From: Acidobacteriales bacterium 59-55
Lineage (GTDB): Bacteria; Acidobacteriota; Terriglobia; Terriglobales; Acidobacteriaceae
Length of the DNA stretch: 64,000 nucleotides
Assembly: GCA_001897435.1 (NCBI GenBank)
Contig: MKSV01000006.1
Location: 62,001 to 126,000, forward strand
Reading direction: 5' to 3'
Shown: positions 9,073 through 18,080 of the stretch, one piece after another
How positions within the stretch are numbered: position 1 is the first letter of the stretch
Layout of the letters: every line of letters begins with the position of its first letter
Translations under genes and position numbers: made by a program
The notes under the pieces: model-generated
The model's database searches: none
Told to the model about the DNA's origin: nothing
What the model saw: the letters and a program-made list of their open reading frames with translations, nothing else

Positions 9073-10173
9073 CTACTCGTAAGAAAGAGCGTCGATGGGA
9101 TCTTTTCTTGCGGCCTTGATCGCTGGATAGAACGCCCCGAGCATGGCTCCGGTAAAGGCGATCAGAACAGCGGCCATGACCCAGCCGGGAGTGACGGCGA
9201 AGGCAAGCGTCGGAAATTTGTAGTGGAAGATCGTCCGCATGAGAAAGGTAACGCCGACGCCGAGAGCTATGCCCACGATGGCCAGTAGCGCCGTCTCGCG
9301 CAGCACGACGGAGATGATGTAGAGCCGTGACGCTCCGAGGGACTTGAGAATGCCAATCTCGCGGGTTCGCTCCATGACGGCGGTGTACATGGACTGAAAG
9401 ATAACGAGGAATCCGATGAGCACCGCGGTGCCGATAACGATGCGCAGGCCGATGTTGAAGCCGGGGAGCTTCTCCGGCGTGAGGCTGGCGAGCAGCTCGT
9501 CGAGGGTTTCGATGCTGTATTGCTGCATACCTGGGGTGGCGAGAACTTCCTTGCGGACGGCGTCCTGGAACTGCGGAGGATTGTCCGTGCGGAGATAGAA
9601 CATGCTGGCCTTGCCGGGAGTTCCGCCGATCTCGTTCATGGTCTCGATGGGAATGAACTTGCGGCCTCCTTTACCGTGCTCAACGATGCCGCAGACGTGG
9701 AAAGGGTGGTGGAGGACGTCGACGGTATCGCCGACCTTGAAGCCGCGAGCGGCCTCGTAGTCGTCGATGATGATGTCGTCGGGATGCTGAAAGGGGCCTC
9801 CGGCGACGAAGATGAAGGGGCGCAGCGCGTCGTAGGTGGCGTAGTCGATGCCGTAGATGTTTTCGAGGGCCTTGCCTGCAGTGAGCTGGACGTTGACGGG
9901 AGCGACGACCTCGACATGCGGAAGGGTGCGGAGGACATCGGCAACCTTGATGGAGGCGGCGGCGCCGGACATGCCGATGAGGTTGCTGGCAGCGCCGGGG
10001 TGCACGATCATGTCCATGCCGATGCCGCTCTGGCGCGTGCGCTGGCCGTTGAGGATGCCCAGCATGATGGCGGTGATGGAGAGGATCATGATGACCTCCA
10101 TCGCCACGGCAAAGACGCTGATGAGCGAGCGCAGCGGGCGATGGACGAGATTGCCGACGACCAGTTTGTTCAT
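9073..10173 (-). CDS. ABC transporter permease, FtsX/MacB type
   Basis: The 366-residue protein has the FtsX-type permease layout. There is one N-terminal membrane helix (SLISVFAVAMEVIMILSITA), then a periplasmic domain of about 200 residues. Three C-terminal helices follow, with the ERTREIGILKSLGASR motif that contacts the ATPase. It ends in the usual AARKDPIDALSYE. The start at 10173 places the first helix near residue 17; an upstream extension to 10230 has no homologous look. No ATP-binding partner or membrane-fusion protein is encoded next to it, so its transporter complex and substrate are unknown. Confidence 0.9.
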   Translation of the reverse strand: MNKLVVGNLVHRPLRSLISVFAVAMEVIMILSITAIMLGILNGQRTRQSGIGMDMIVHPGAASNLIGMSGAAASIKVADVLRTLPHVEVVAPVNVQLTAGKALENIYGIDYATYDALRPFIFVAGGPFQHPDDIIIDDYEAARGFKVGDTVDVLHHPFHVCGIVEHGKGGRKFIPIETMNEIGGTPGKASMFYLRTDNPPQFQDAVRKEVLATPGMQQYSIETLDELLASLTPEKLPGFNIGLRIVIGTAVLIGFLVIFQSMYTAVMERTREIGILKSLGASRLYIISVVLRETALLAIVGIALGVGVTFLMRTIFHYKFPTLAFAVTPGWVMAAVLIAFTGAMLGAFYPAIKAARKDPIDALSYE

Positions 10174-10246
10174 AGGGTTCCAATGTAAGTGTATTCGAGA
10201 GCAGGCCGCGCGGTGCGGGATCGGCTGCAAAGGCGGAGCAATGCCG

Positions 10247-11788
10247 TCAGACGGCCGGCGGGTTGCCGGTCGAGCTTTGCGAGGCCCGGATCGGCGAAAT
10301 CGACGGCAAACGGCGGGGAATGCTGCGGACGCGGCCGACGCGACGGAGATCGATAGACTCCCGGCCGACGAAGAAGCCGCCGAGAACAGGCATGAGATAA
10401 GACGCGGTCAGGGCCATGAATACGATGGCGGCAGTTCCGTATCCCAGCATGTAGATGATGCCGCCGAGCAGACCGTTCGGGGCCATGTGAGCCAGAAGCA
10501 GCCCTCCGAGCAAGCCCCATACGTTTCGGCGAATATCGCCGCAGAGCGAGTCATAGAGAGTGAAGAGCATGATCCAGATGACGGGCGCTACGAGAAAGAT
10601 ACCCATCCAGCGGCCGACCCGGAAGGCCTCGCCGATAGGACTGAAGGAGACGCCGGTTGAAAAATCGTCGGAGCCAACCATGCCGACTTCGTGGGCGTAC
10701 AGGTTCCCAAAGTTTACGGTCGGCTTGTCGGGCCAGAGAAAATGGGGAACGAGGTTCTCAAACTGGATGACGATTGGCGCGAGGCCAAGGGGACCTTTAT
10801 CTTCAGTCACATCGATGATCGCGTCATCGAGGGAGAGCATGACGAGGCGGTCAACGAGGCCCTGGCCGGTGTCGAAGTAACCCTGGACACGATTTTCGAC
10901 GGAGAACTGCGTTTCCAGCAGGTACTGCTGACGGACGTAACCGAGATCGGAGAGCATCGAGATCGAAATACCTATGTTCTCCAGCCTGGATTCGGTCATG
11001 TAATTTCTGCCGTGCTGCGAGTAAGGGACGAGATAGTAGATCGTGAATGTCGCCGCCAGAATGAAGCTGACGATCTGAGCAAAAGAGACCTTGTAGCGCT
11101 GCGAGGCCGCGGCGATCAGCCAGCATGCCGGGGGGGTGAACATTCCCTGCTTGGAAAAGCCAACAACGCCGGCGGCGAAGGATATGCACCCAACAATCAG
11201 GACGGTGAGGTTCACGCTGCTGGTGCCACCGCTCTTCCGGATCTGGTAGATGACGCCGAGCAGGATGGAAATCTCAAAAAAATGATTCAGTTGCGCAAGC
11301 GAACTGAGAATCGATCCGCCCTTGTAAGGGATGAACCAAAGCATCGCAGTGAGAACGGTGCCGGTGATCGCGCAGCCGATCGAGGCATGAAGCATCTTGC
11401 GTTCCGGGATCATGTTATCCAGAAACGCCGGTTCCCTTGTGAATCGGCGGCTGATGAAGACCGCGCCCCACATCGCGACAATGCCGCCCAGTTCGGCCTC
11501 GATCGTAAGCAGAGGGTTCGTCAGGTTGGAGTCGGCCGGTTCGCCGAGAACCGCCTTCCAGAAGAGCCCCAGGATGATTGCGTTGACCGAGTAGAAGAAG
11601 ATATACACGCCGGAGCAGCGGCTCAGGCCGCCAGCGAGATTAAAAGCGAGCGTAGCAACGAGGATAAAGAAGAAGCAGCAGAGCGAGAATGCGGGCGATG
11701 TTCCCTGAAGGTACTGCGCTGCCCAAAGCAGGATCGCGAAGTAGCCGGCGTAGCGAAGGGGAATGTGTTCTGGAAAGGGGAGGCGCAC
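10247..11788 (-). CDS. Polytopic membrane protein, possible polysaccharide polymerase
   Basis: The 513-residue product has about a dozen hydrophobic helices and one large extracytoplasmic loop (around residues 270-390, containing HFLWPDKPTVNFGNLYAHEVG). Such an arrangement is seen in O-antigen or exopolysaccharide polymerases and related proteins. The C-terminus is a basic, Ser/Pro-rich tail. Its setting among acyltransferase genes supports a role in surface glycans, but no diagnostic motif was recognised and the assignment is by topology and context only. It is transcribed toward the FtsX-like permease. Confidence 0.6.
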   Translation of the reverse strand: MRLPFPEHIPLRYAGYFAILLWAAQYLQGTSPAFSLCCFFFILVATLAFNLAGGLSRCSGVYIFFYSVNAIILGLFWKAVLGEPADSNLTNPLLTIEAELGGIVAMWGAVFISRRFTREPAFLDNMIPERKMLHASIGCAITGTVLTAMLWFIPYKGGSILSSLAQLNHFFEISILLGVIYQIRKSGGTSSVNLTVLIVGCISFAAGVVGFSKQGMFTPPACWLIAAASQRYKVSFAQIVSFILAATFTIYYLVPYSQHGRNYMTESRLENIGISISMLSDLGYVRQQYLLETQFSVENRVQGYFDTGQGLVDRLVMLSLDDAIIDVTEDKGPLGLAPIVIQFENLVPHFLWPDKPTVNFGNLYAHEVGMVGSDDFSTGVSFSPIGEAFRVGRWMGIFLVAPVIWIMLFTLYDSLCGDIRRNVWGLLGGLLLAHMAPNGLLGGIIYMLGYGTAAIVFMALTASYLMPVLGGFFVGRESIDLRRVGRVRSIPRRLPSISPIRASQSSTGNPPAV

Positions 11789-12108
11789 TCAATCTCTTTC
11801 TAGGCCAACCGCCGTTTTCACCGCCAGACTCAACAGCGGTATCCGGCCATCAGCGGGACAAAATCTCACACACTCACATTGAATATCCTCAAACCGCGTT
11901 CCGATGAGGGTTCTCAGGCGATGATACCAGTGTAGCGAACTGCGATAAAGAAGATAGAGCGAGCTGGCTGCGCTCTCGTTTCCACAGAGGTTTCAGGGAA
12001 TGCTTCGCCGCCGGCAAGGGAGGCGGAGCAACTCTTCTGCCATCGGCCAGATGTATACTTCAAAAAGGCGCAATTCCTCACGCTCTCGGAAAAGCATCCA
12101 AACATCTA
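11789..12108. other. Divergent intergenic region
   Basis: This is a 320-bp spacer between the minus-strand polymerase-like gene and the plus-strand acyltransferase. A TATACT hexamer at 12054-12059 could be the -10 element for the rightward gene, but no convincing -35 lies at the right distance. No gene or repeat was seen. Confidence 0.4.
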
Positions 12109-13302
12109 ATGCCCTCGACTCAGCGTTACTTTGCCCCCATAGATTTCAGGACTCGCTTTCCCGCGCTGGATGGCATTCGAGCTCTCGCCATCACGATGGT
12201 GTTTGCACGGCACTATGGCGGGGGTGCCCATGGCGGCATTCTTCTCCAAATCTTCAATGTGATCCGCCGGCACGGCTGGAGCGGCGTCGACCTTTTCTTC
12301 GTCCTTTCGGGATTTCTCATTACCGGCATTCTGTACGATACGCGCGCGGACTCGCACTACTTCAAACGCTTCTTCCTCCGCAGGGCAGTCCGGATCTTTC
12401 CTGTCTTCTATATCGTTACTGCCGTCTTGTTGCTGCTCACGCCGGTCTTTCAGTATGAGTGGCATTGGGGGCACCTGACGTTCGCGCTCTACCTGGGCAA
12501 CCTCTTCGCCAACTACAACTTTGATCTCTACGGGATTGTCAGCGCGAATCATCCCACGGCCTCGGTGAGCATCTCGCACTTCTGGTCGCTCTGCGTCGAG
12601 GAGCAGTTTTACCTGCTGTGGCCGCTGGCCATCTGGTTTGTCCGTGATCGTATCCGGCTCATCCGGATCGCTGTTGCCCTTTCGATCCTTGCCCTGGCGC
12701 TGCGCCTTGTCATGCTGTGGCACTTTCCCCTTGAGGTTGCAACGACCTGGATATTCCGTACACTTCCCTTCCGCATGGACTCGCTTCTAATCGGGGGCAT
12801 CCTCGCGCTGGTGCTGCGCGGTCCGAACGCCGACCGCTGGCAGCGCTCCGCGAAATGGGTCTTTCTCGCCGCCGGCGCGGGCTGCATCGCCATCTTCATG
12901 CTCCCGGCACAGGTGGAATATTATTGGATCGATTCGATCGGGCTGCCTTTGCTCGCCTTCGCCAGCGCGGGGCTTATCGGCAGCACGCTACGCGCGGGTT
13001 CGCCCGCCTTCCGCCTCTTCTACCTCAAACCTTTGCGTGTCTTGGGCAAGTACAGCTACGGGTTCTATGTCTACCACCTGCTGTTCGTATCGGCGTGGCT
13101 ACAGCTTTTGATCTGGCTTCAGTCGAGACTGCACTCGTTGGCACTCTCCGGCCTGATCGCCCTGCCCTTGAATTTCGCCGTGACCTTCCTCGTCTCCAAA
13201 CTCAGCTACGACCTGATCGAGGTCCGCTTCCTTCGCCTCAAGCGGCACTTCGAGTACGACTCCGAGGTCGCCGATCACAAACACGCCTTCACCACCAAAT
13301 AG
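12109..13302 (+). CDS. Acyltransferase family 3 membrane protein (OafA-like)
   Basis: The 397-residue protein is predicted to O-acylate a surface sugar from the inner membrane. The family start ALDGIRALAITMVFARHYGG is near residue 19 and includes the conserved His. GVDLFFVLSGFLITGIL follows near residue 61, then FFLRRAVRIFPVFY near 89 and HFWSLCVEEQFYLLWP near 155. It is most similar to the genes at 8029 and 13358. It is convergent with the next acyltransferase gene, 55 bp away. The acceptor is not predictable from sequence. Confidence 0.9.
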   Translation: MPSTQRYFAPIDFRTRFPALDGIRALAITMVFARHYGGGAHGGILLQIFNVIRRHGWSGVDLFFVLSGFLITGILYDTRADSHYFKRFFLRRAVRIFPVFYIVTAVLLLLTPVFQYEWHWGHLTFALYLGNLFANYNFDLYGIVSANHPTASVSISHFWSLCVEEQFYLLWPLAIWFVRDRIRLIRIAVALSILALALRLVMLWHFPLEVATTWIFRTLPFRMDSLLIGGILALVLRGPNADRWQRSAKWVFLAAGAGCIAIFMLPAQVEYYWIDSIGLPLLAFASAGLIGSTLRAGSPAFRLFYLKPLRVLGKYSYGFYVYHLLFVSAWLQLLIWLQSRLHSLALSGLIALPLNFAVTFLVSKLSYDLIEVRFLRLKRHFEYDSEVADHKHAFTTK

Positions 13303-13357
13303 GCAGTTGCAGGGCACGTCGCTCGACAGCGTCGATAGGCGCCGTGATGCTCCGCCT

Positions 13358-14515
13358 TCAACTGCGTTCCGCCAGCGCAGCGGCTTCCTTCGCCCTGCCG
13401 GTGGGAAGATAGCGCATGAGACGGTTGCGCAGGCGGAGCGCGGGTTGCTCGACCAGATGGTAGGAGAACTCGGCGACGAGCAGCACCGCGATCCAGTTTC
13501 CCGGGAAGGTGCTGACAAACTTCAGCGACGAGCCGAAGACCGACGCGTTGTTGTGGTGCAGAAACAGGGTCTGCCACACATAGATGCTGTAAGACAGGAC
13601 GCCGATATGCACGATGAATCGCGCATTAAGCACGCGACCGATCACGGACGAGGGATTGCGAACGCACCAGAGCAGAAAGAAGGCGATGGCGGTTCCGCAG
13701 ACGGTGATGCCAAAGGGCAATTGCCAATAGTTCTGAAAGCGGGCCTGGAGACAATCGGAAAAGAAGATGACGGCGGGAGGAATCCACCAGATCTTTGTCG
13801 CGAGAGCGTAGATGCGCTCGAAGACCGGCGTTCCCTGCAACAGCGCGACCACGCAGCCGAACATGAGCGAATCGGCTCGCATGTGGAACATGCTGCTATG
13901 GTGCAGGTAATCGATGGGGAGCCGAAAGGAGACGACGCGGATGACCGGAGAGATGACGATCACCGCCAGGGCTACCTTGGCGGCGGTGATGCGGCCTGGA
14001 AGGCCGGGGCGACGGCGCAGACAGAAGTAGAGGATGCAGGGCCAGATGAAGTAAAACTGCTCCTCGACACTGAGCGTCCAGAAGTGCTCGAGCGACCACA
14101 TGGAGTTGCTGGTGGCATAGTTGCGAAAGAAGAAGAGGGCGCTGATGATGTCGATCTTGTGGATGGCGAGCCGGCCGGCCCAGCCGAGGAGAAGAAGAAC
14201 GGCGACATAGAAGTAGATAGGCGGCAGGATGCGCATGGCGCGCCGGAAGTAAAAGCTGCTCATGCTGATGGAGCCGCGCTTCTGCTGCTCGTGCAGCAGA
14301 AGGCTGGTGATGAGGTAGCCGCTGATAACGAAGAAGATGAAGACGCCGGTGTCGCCGTCGAAGATGGCATACCAGATCAGCGGGACGTGGTGGCTCATGT
14401 TGAACCGCTGGATGGTGTGCAGCGCCATGACGAGGAAGATCGACAGAGCGCGGAGGCCGTCGAGACTGGGGATACGGGACATGGACGCGGCTCGCACAGA
14501 AGCGGGCTGGGACAT
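13358..14515 (-). CDS. Acyltransferase family 3 membrane protein (OafA-like)
   Basis: The 385-residue polytopic protein shows SLDGLRALSIFLVMALHTIQ near residue 17, FFVISGYLITSLLLHE near 55, FYFRRAMRILPPIYFY near 86 and WSLEHFWTLSVEEQFYFIWP near 139. These are the marks of acyltransferase family 3. It ends with a basic tail. Its start faces the HTH-membrane protein gene across a 151-bp divergent spacer. This is the third OafA-like copy within 7 kb, so gene duplication and divergence for different glycans is a reasonable inference. Confidence 0.9.
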   Translation of the reverse strand: MSQPASVRAASMSRIPSLDGLRALSIFLVMALHTIQRFNMSHHVPLIWYAIFDGDTGVFIFFVISGYLITSLLLHEQQKRGSISMSSFYFRRAMRILPPIYFYVAVLLLLGWAGRLAIHKIDIISALFFFRNYATSNSMWSLEHFWTLSVEEQFYFIWPCILYFCLRRRPGLPGRITAAKVALAVIVISPVIRVVSFRLPIDYLHHSSMFHMRADSLMFGCVVALLQGTPVFERIYALATKIWWIPPAVIFFSDCLQARFQNYWQLPFGITVCGTAIAFFLLWCVRNPSSVIGRVLNARFIVHIGVLSYSIYVWQTLFLHHNNASVFGSSLKFVSTFPGNWIAVLLVAEFSYHLVEQPALRLRNRLMRYLPTGRAKEAAALAERS

Positions 14516-14666
14516 AAAGGGGAGGCCTCTTTAAGGGCTAATTATATAGTTACCACCTTGGCGGAACTGCTTTGACTCGATGAAGATCGAGGGCTATTCT
14601 TTCGAGGAACCGGGCGCAAAGTCAGTATTTCCTGCATCCGGCGAAGGTTACGGCTGAGCGGAGTAA

Positions 14667-15083
14667 ATGGAAAGATTCTGCGACGATCTGCGATGGGAGC
14701 GCGAGCAGCGCAAGATCTCGATCGAGACGATCTGCGACAAGACGAAGGTCTCGTCGCGGCATCTGCTTGCGCTTGAGGCGGGCCAGTACGGCGAACTGCC
14801 GGGCGGAGTCTTTCGCAAGGGCATCGTTCGCAGCTATCTCGGCGCGCTGGGGCTGGAGGAATCGCCATGGCTGGAGCGGTTCGAGACGAGCCTGCGGGAG
14901 AGCGGCGCCGGGGACAGCAGCGGCGAGGGCTGGGCCGAGTTCGCCGAGAACGTGCGCAGAAACCGGGGGGAGAGCGATCGCGGAATCAGTCTGCGCTGGA
15001 TGGGCGTCATCGCGATGATGGCGGCGCTGGTGGTTGCGGGCTGGTGCGTCTGGAAGTTCGTGCTTGAGGGGCGTTTGCTCTAA
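14667..15083 (+). CDS. RodZ-like helix-turn-helix membrane protein, short form
   Basis: The 138-residue protein begins with a RodZ-type cytoplasmic HTH domain (RWEREQRKISIETICDKTKV and SSRHLLALEAGQYGELPGGVF). A charged linker leads to one membrane helix (WMGVIAMMAALVVAGWCVW, about 110-128), and the protein ends about ten residues later. Full RodZ proteins carry a periplasmic domain after the helix, which is absent here. RodZ links MreB to the cell-wall elongation machinery. Whether this short form does so, or acts as a membrane-bound regulator, is open. Confidence 0.85.
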   Translation: MERFCDDLRWEREQRKISIETICDKTKVSSRHLLALEAGQYGELPGGVFRKGIVRSYLGALGLEESPWLERFETSLRESGAGDSSGEGWAEFAENVRRNRGESDRGISLRWMGVIAMMAALVVAGWCVWKFVLEGRLL

Positions 15084-15159
15084 AACATTACGGCATTTAC
15101 TCTTGCCCGCTCCTTCAAACACTCCTACGACCGATAGAAAACAAAGGCAAATACAGGGG

Positions 15160-15195
15160 TCTCTCCACTCCGCTTCGCTCCGGTCGAGATGACGT
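15160..15195. repeat. Dispersed 36-bp intergenic repeat, copy 2
   Basis: This copy differs from copy 3 (43524-43559) at only one or two positions and shares the preceding ATACAGGGG. Read on the minus strand it encodes ISTGAKRSGETP, a peptide often mis-annotated at the ends of hypothetical proteins. Confidence 0.85.
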
Positions 15196-15368
15196 GCTTT
15201 TGAAGTGGGCGAGAGAGACGACAGCGCCGTCTCCGTTCGAGAAGACCTCCCTGTTTCGGGAGACGATTTTTTGACAGTATTTTAACGAGTGATTTTTGAA
15301 GTGCCGTTCTCCCTTCGATGCAGGGAATCGCCGTTGACCGTGGAAGAGTCGCGAGCCGGTGACGGGCT

Positions 15369-15397
15369 TTGCCGGAAGGATTCGCGGCGGGTAAAAT
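15369..15397 (+). promoter_or_regulatory. Candidate sigma-70 promoter for metK
   Basis: TTGCCG (15369-15374) and TAAAAT (15392-15397) are separated by 17 bp and lie about 60 bp before the metK start. Each hexamer keeps four or five of six consensus bases. Assigned by inspection only. Confidence 0.45.
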
Positions 15398-15457
15398 AGA
15401 AGGGTTCGATGCTGGCCGGGCTACGTGTCCGGGCAGGTACTCTGTGGAGGAGTTATT

Positions 15458-16630
15458 TTGGCGACACGCGATAAGTTTCTGTTTACCAGTGAGTCTGTAA
15501 CCGAGGGCCATCCCGACAAGATTGCCGACCAGATCTCCGACGCGATTCTGGATGCCTGCCTGGAGCAGGACCCTTATAGCCGGGTCGCCTGCGAGACGCT
15601 GACCTGCACCGGCCTGGTGGTGGTTGCCGGTGAGATCACGACCAAGGCCTATGTGGACGTTCAGGGCCTGGTTCGCGGCACCATCAAGGCGATCGGATAC
15701 GACAACGCCCTGTATGGGTTCGACTCGAACACCTGCTCGGTGATCTCGACGATCAACAAGCAGTCGGGCGACATCGCCATGGGCGTCGATACGGGCGGAG
15801 CGGGCGACCAGGGAATGATGTTCGGCTACGCCACCAACGAGACCCCGGAGTTGATGCCGGCGCCGATCTCGCTGGCGCACCGTCTGGTGGAGAAGCTGAG
15901 CGAGGTCCGCAAGTCGGGCCTGATGAGCTATCTTCGCCCCGACGGCAAGAGCCAGGTGACGGTGGAGTATGACGCCAACAACAAGCCGGTGCGCGTCGAT
16001 GCCGTGGTCATCTCGACCCAGCACGCGGAGACGGTGGGCAACGACGAGTTGCGCGCGGATATTCTGAAGAATGTGATCCAGGCGGTGATTCCCGCCGAGT
16101 TGCTGGACCAGGACACCAAGTACCACATCAATCCGACGGGCCGGTTCGTAGTCGGTGGGCCGATGGGCGACACCGGTTTGACAGGCCGCAAGATCATCGT
16201 CGATACCTATGGCGGCATGGGCCGGCATGGCGGCGGAGCCTTCAGCGGCAAGGATGCCACCAAGGTAGACCGTTCGGCTGCCTACATGGCGCGGCATGTG
16301 GCCAAGAACATCGTCGCCGCAGGGCTGGCCGATCGCTGCGAGGTGCAGCTTGCCTACGCAATTGGCGTGGCCGAGCCGGTGAGCGTGCTGGTGGACACCT
16401 TCGGCACGGGCAAGGTCGATGAGACGAAGCTGGAGGCGCTGGTGCGGAAGAACTTCTCGCTGACGCCGAAGGGGATCATCGAGAGCCTGAACCTGCGGCG
16501 GCCGATCTACAAGGCGACCGCGGCCTATGGGCACTTCGGGCGCTCGGGCAAGGACTTCACCTGGGAGGCGACCGACAAGGCTGCCGCGCTGAAGGAGCAG
16601 GCCGGGGTCAAGTCTACAGTGACCGCCTGA
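15458..16630 (+). CDS. metK: S-adenosylmethionine synthase
   Basis: MetK makes S-adenosylmethionine from methionine and ATP. The 390-residue product has the N-terminal [24 protein letters not shown], the [15 protein letters not shown] loop near residue 113, and [16 protein letters not shown] followed by [19 protein letters not shown] near residues 235-275. The start is a TTG at 15458: GGAGG lies eight bases upstream and homologues begin here, whereas the upstream GTG at 15425 would include the ribosome-binding site in the protein. It lies 2.8 kb before ahcY, so two steps of the methyl cycle are close together but in separate units. Confidence 0.97.
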   Translation: MATRDKFLFTSESVTEGHPDKIADQISDAILDACLEQDPYSRVACETLTCTGLVVVAGEITTKAYVDVQGLVRGTIKAIGYDNALYGFDSNTCSVISTINKQSGDIAMGVDTGGAGDQGMMFGYATNETPELMPAPISLAHRLVEKLSEVRKSGLMSYLRPDGKSQVTVEYDANNKPVRVDAVVISTQHAETVGNDELRADILKNVIQAVIPAELLDQDTKYHINPTGRFVVGGPMGDTGLTGRKIIVDTYGGMGRHGGGAFSGKDATKVDRSAAYMARHVAKNIVAAGLADRCEVQLAYAIGVAEPVSVLVDTFGTGKVDETKLEALVRKNFSLTPKGIIESLNLRRPIYKATAAYGHFGRSGKDFTWEATDKAAALKEQAGVKSTVTA

Positions 16631-16660
16631 TCGATACACAAGCTGCCGGAAGAACAGACG

Positions 16661-16698
16661 AAACGAGGAGGAACCCGGAGATGGGTTCCTCCTCGTTT
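16661..16698. terminator. Bidirectional terminator after metK
   Basis: AAACGAGGAGGAACCC (16661-16676) and GGGTTCCTCCTCGTTT (16683-16698) form a perfect 16-bp stem with a 6-nt loop. The stem ends in A/T runs usable on both strands. It sits between convergent metK and the acyltransferase gene, which ends 3 bp beyond it. Confidence 0.9.
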
Positions 16699-16701
16699 GG
16701 C

Positions 16702-17868
16702 TTAACGGGCCTCGACGACGAGTTGAGTTGGGTGCCTGCGGCTCCACCATTGGAGGATGAGGCGGCGGCAGGGGCGCTCGACGTAGAGGTGAAGGATGAT
16801 CGAGAAGGGAATGGTGACGGCGAGCTTCCAGAGAGCGTCGACTAAGGTGTCGTGATAGCCGAAGGTTTGCCGGGCCCAGTAGTTGAACAGGAAGTGCGTA
16901 AGGTAGAGCGCATAGCTAGCCTCCCCCAGAAGGACAAGCGCCGAATTGGAGAGCAGGCGAGAGAGCCAGTTCGGTTCTCCCAGCCCAAGCAGCAACAGAC
17001 CGAAGATCGGGATCAGAAGTCCGTTGTGGAGAAGAACATAGGGGAGATGGTTGGATAACGCCAAGGCCAGGACCAGGGTGATGGCACCCGTGGTGGCCAG
17101 CAGCGACGCCATCCTGCGGCTGGGGCGAAAGCGGAGGTAAATCCATCCCAGTGAGATGCCCGCAAGAAACTCCGGCAAGGCAAGGATGGGAAGGCGGCGG
17201 GCGCGGTAGACCTGAAGCATGCCCTCAACGGCGGGGCTGGCACCATCGTGCCACGCCGCCTGGGGATATCGCCAGACGTAGTACAGCGGCACGGCCATCG
17301 CGAGCAGCCAGATGCCGGCCAGCATCAGGAGACCCCTTTTAAGCGATGACGGCCGCAACCGCAGAAAGATAAATGGAAATACAAGATAGAAAAAGGCCTC
17401 GCAGGAGAGGCTCCAGGCAGGCGCATTAAAGAAGGCAACCATGCGGATGGACCACGACTGGACCATGAACAAATCCGCTATGTAGGCGACGATGTGAATC
17501 TTCTCGTGAAACTGGGCCCTGCTGACGTAGGCGGCGAGGATCATGCTGACCAGATAGACGGGATAGATCCTGGCGAAACGCGCCATCCAGAACTTGGAGG
17601 CAAGGCCCCTGCCCTGCTCGTACTCGTGGGAGCGGCTGTAAGTGAGGATGAAACCGGAGAGGATGAAGAAGAAACTGACCCCGACGTAGCCAGCCGACAT
17701 AATCGGCTCGAACGGTCCCCAAAGGGAGGCCGGACTCACGAAATGGTAGAGGGCGACGTGCAGTGCGGCGAAGAAGCGGATGGAGGTAAGCGCCTTGATA
17801 TTCGGAAGCCGCTTGACACCGGGCGTGTGGGATGGCCCGCGAGCATCCGTCATCTGGTTCAAATCCAT
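16702..17868 (-). CDS. Acyltransferase family 3 membrane protein
   Basis: The 388-residue polytopic protein shows ALTSIRFFAALHVALYHF near residue 26 with the conserved His, VGVSFFFILSGFILTYSRSHE near 62 and FWMARFARIYPVYLVS near 91. SLSCEAFFYLVFPFIF lies near 153. The IRFFAAL and ARFARIYPVYL patterns place it with the gene at 405-1559 rather than with the three OafA-like copies. It is transcribed toward metK and is divergent from ada. The substrate is unknown. Confidence 0.9.
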   Translation of the reverse strand: MDLNQMTDARGPSHTPGVKRLPNIKALTSIRFFAALHVALYHFVSPASLWGPFEPIMSAGYVGVSFFFILSGFILTYSRSHEYEQGRGLASKFWMARFARIYPVYLVSMILAAYVSRAQFHEKIHIVAYIADLFMVQSWSIRMVAFFNAPAWSLSCEAFFYLVFPFIFLRLRPSSLKRGLLMLAGIWLLAMAVPLYYVWRYPQAAWHDGASPAVEGMLQVYRARRLPILALPEFLAGISLGWIYLRFRPSRRMASLLATTGAITLVLALALSNHLPYVLLHNGLLIPIFGLLLLGLGEPNWLSRLLSNSALVLLGEASYALYLTHFLFNYWARQTFGYHDTLVDALWKLAVTIPFSIILHLYVERPCRRLILQWWSRRHPTQLVVEAR

Positions 17869-18080
17869 GAAAGGAAACCCCTTATCGGAAGCTGGACGTT
17901 AAGAGCCACTGCGGCGTTCGGCAGAGAGAGGTTCAAGGTACTGAAGTACTTATGGTAAATGATGTACCCCGCAGTTCAATCGAACGACGAGATGGAGGAT
18001 ATCCGCACGGTTCGGCGGCATCGAGTTTGAGTGAACAGAGCGGAGTGTAGCGCGGAGCGGCGATAGAGGAAGATACTGGA

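Larger units (their letters stand above)
15084..15457. other. Intergenic region upstream of metK
   Basis: The region contains a dispersed 36-bp repeat (15160-15195) and a candidate metK promoter (15369-15397). The AT-rich patch 15266-15296 contains TTGACA at 15271. No SAM riboswitch core was recognised by eye. Confidence 0.6.

Noticed and set aside
13307..14575. Plus-strand open frame of 422 codons
   Set aside because: It runs antisense over the whole acyltransferase gene at 13358-14515, and its product is a charged low-complexity string.
15290..15457. SAM riboswitch before metK
   Set aside because: No SAM-I or SAM-II core or kink-turn pattern was found by eye; a covariance-model search would settle it.
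15125..16750. Minus-strand open frame of 541 codons
   Set aside because: It is antisense to metK. Its end reads VISTGAKRSGETP from the dispersed repeat, a typical mark of false annotation.
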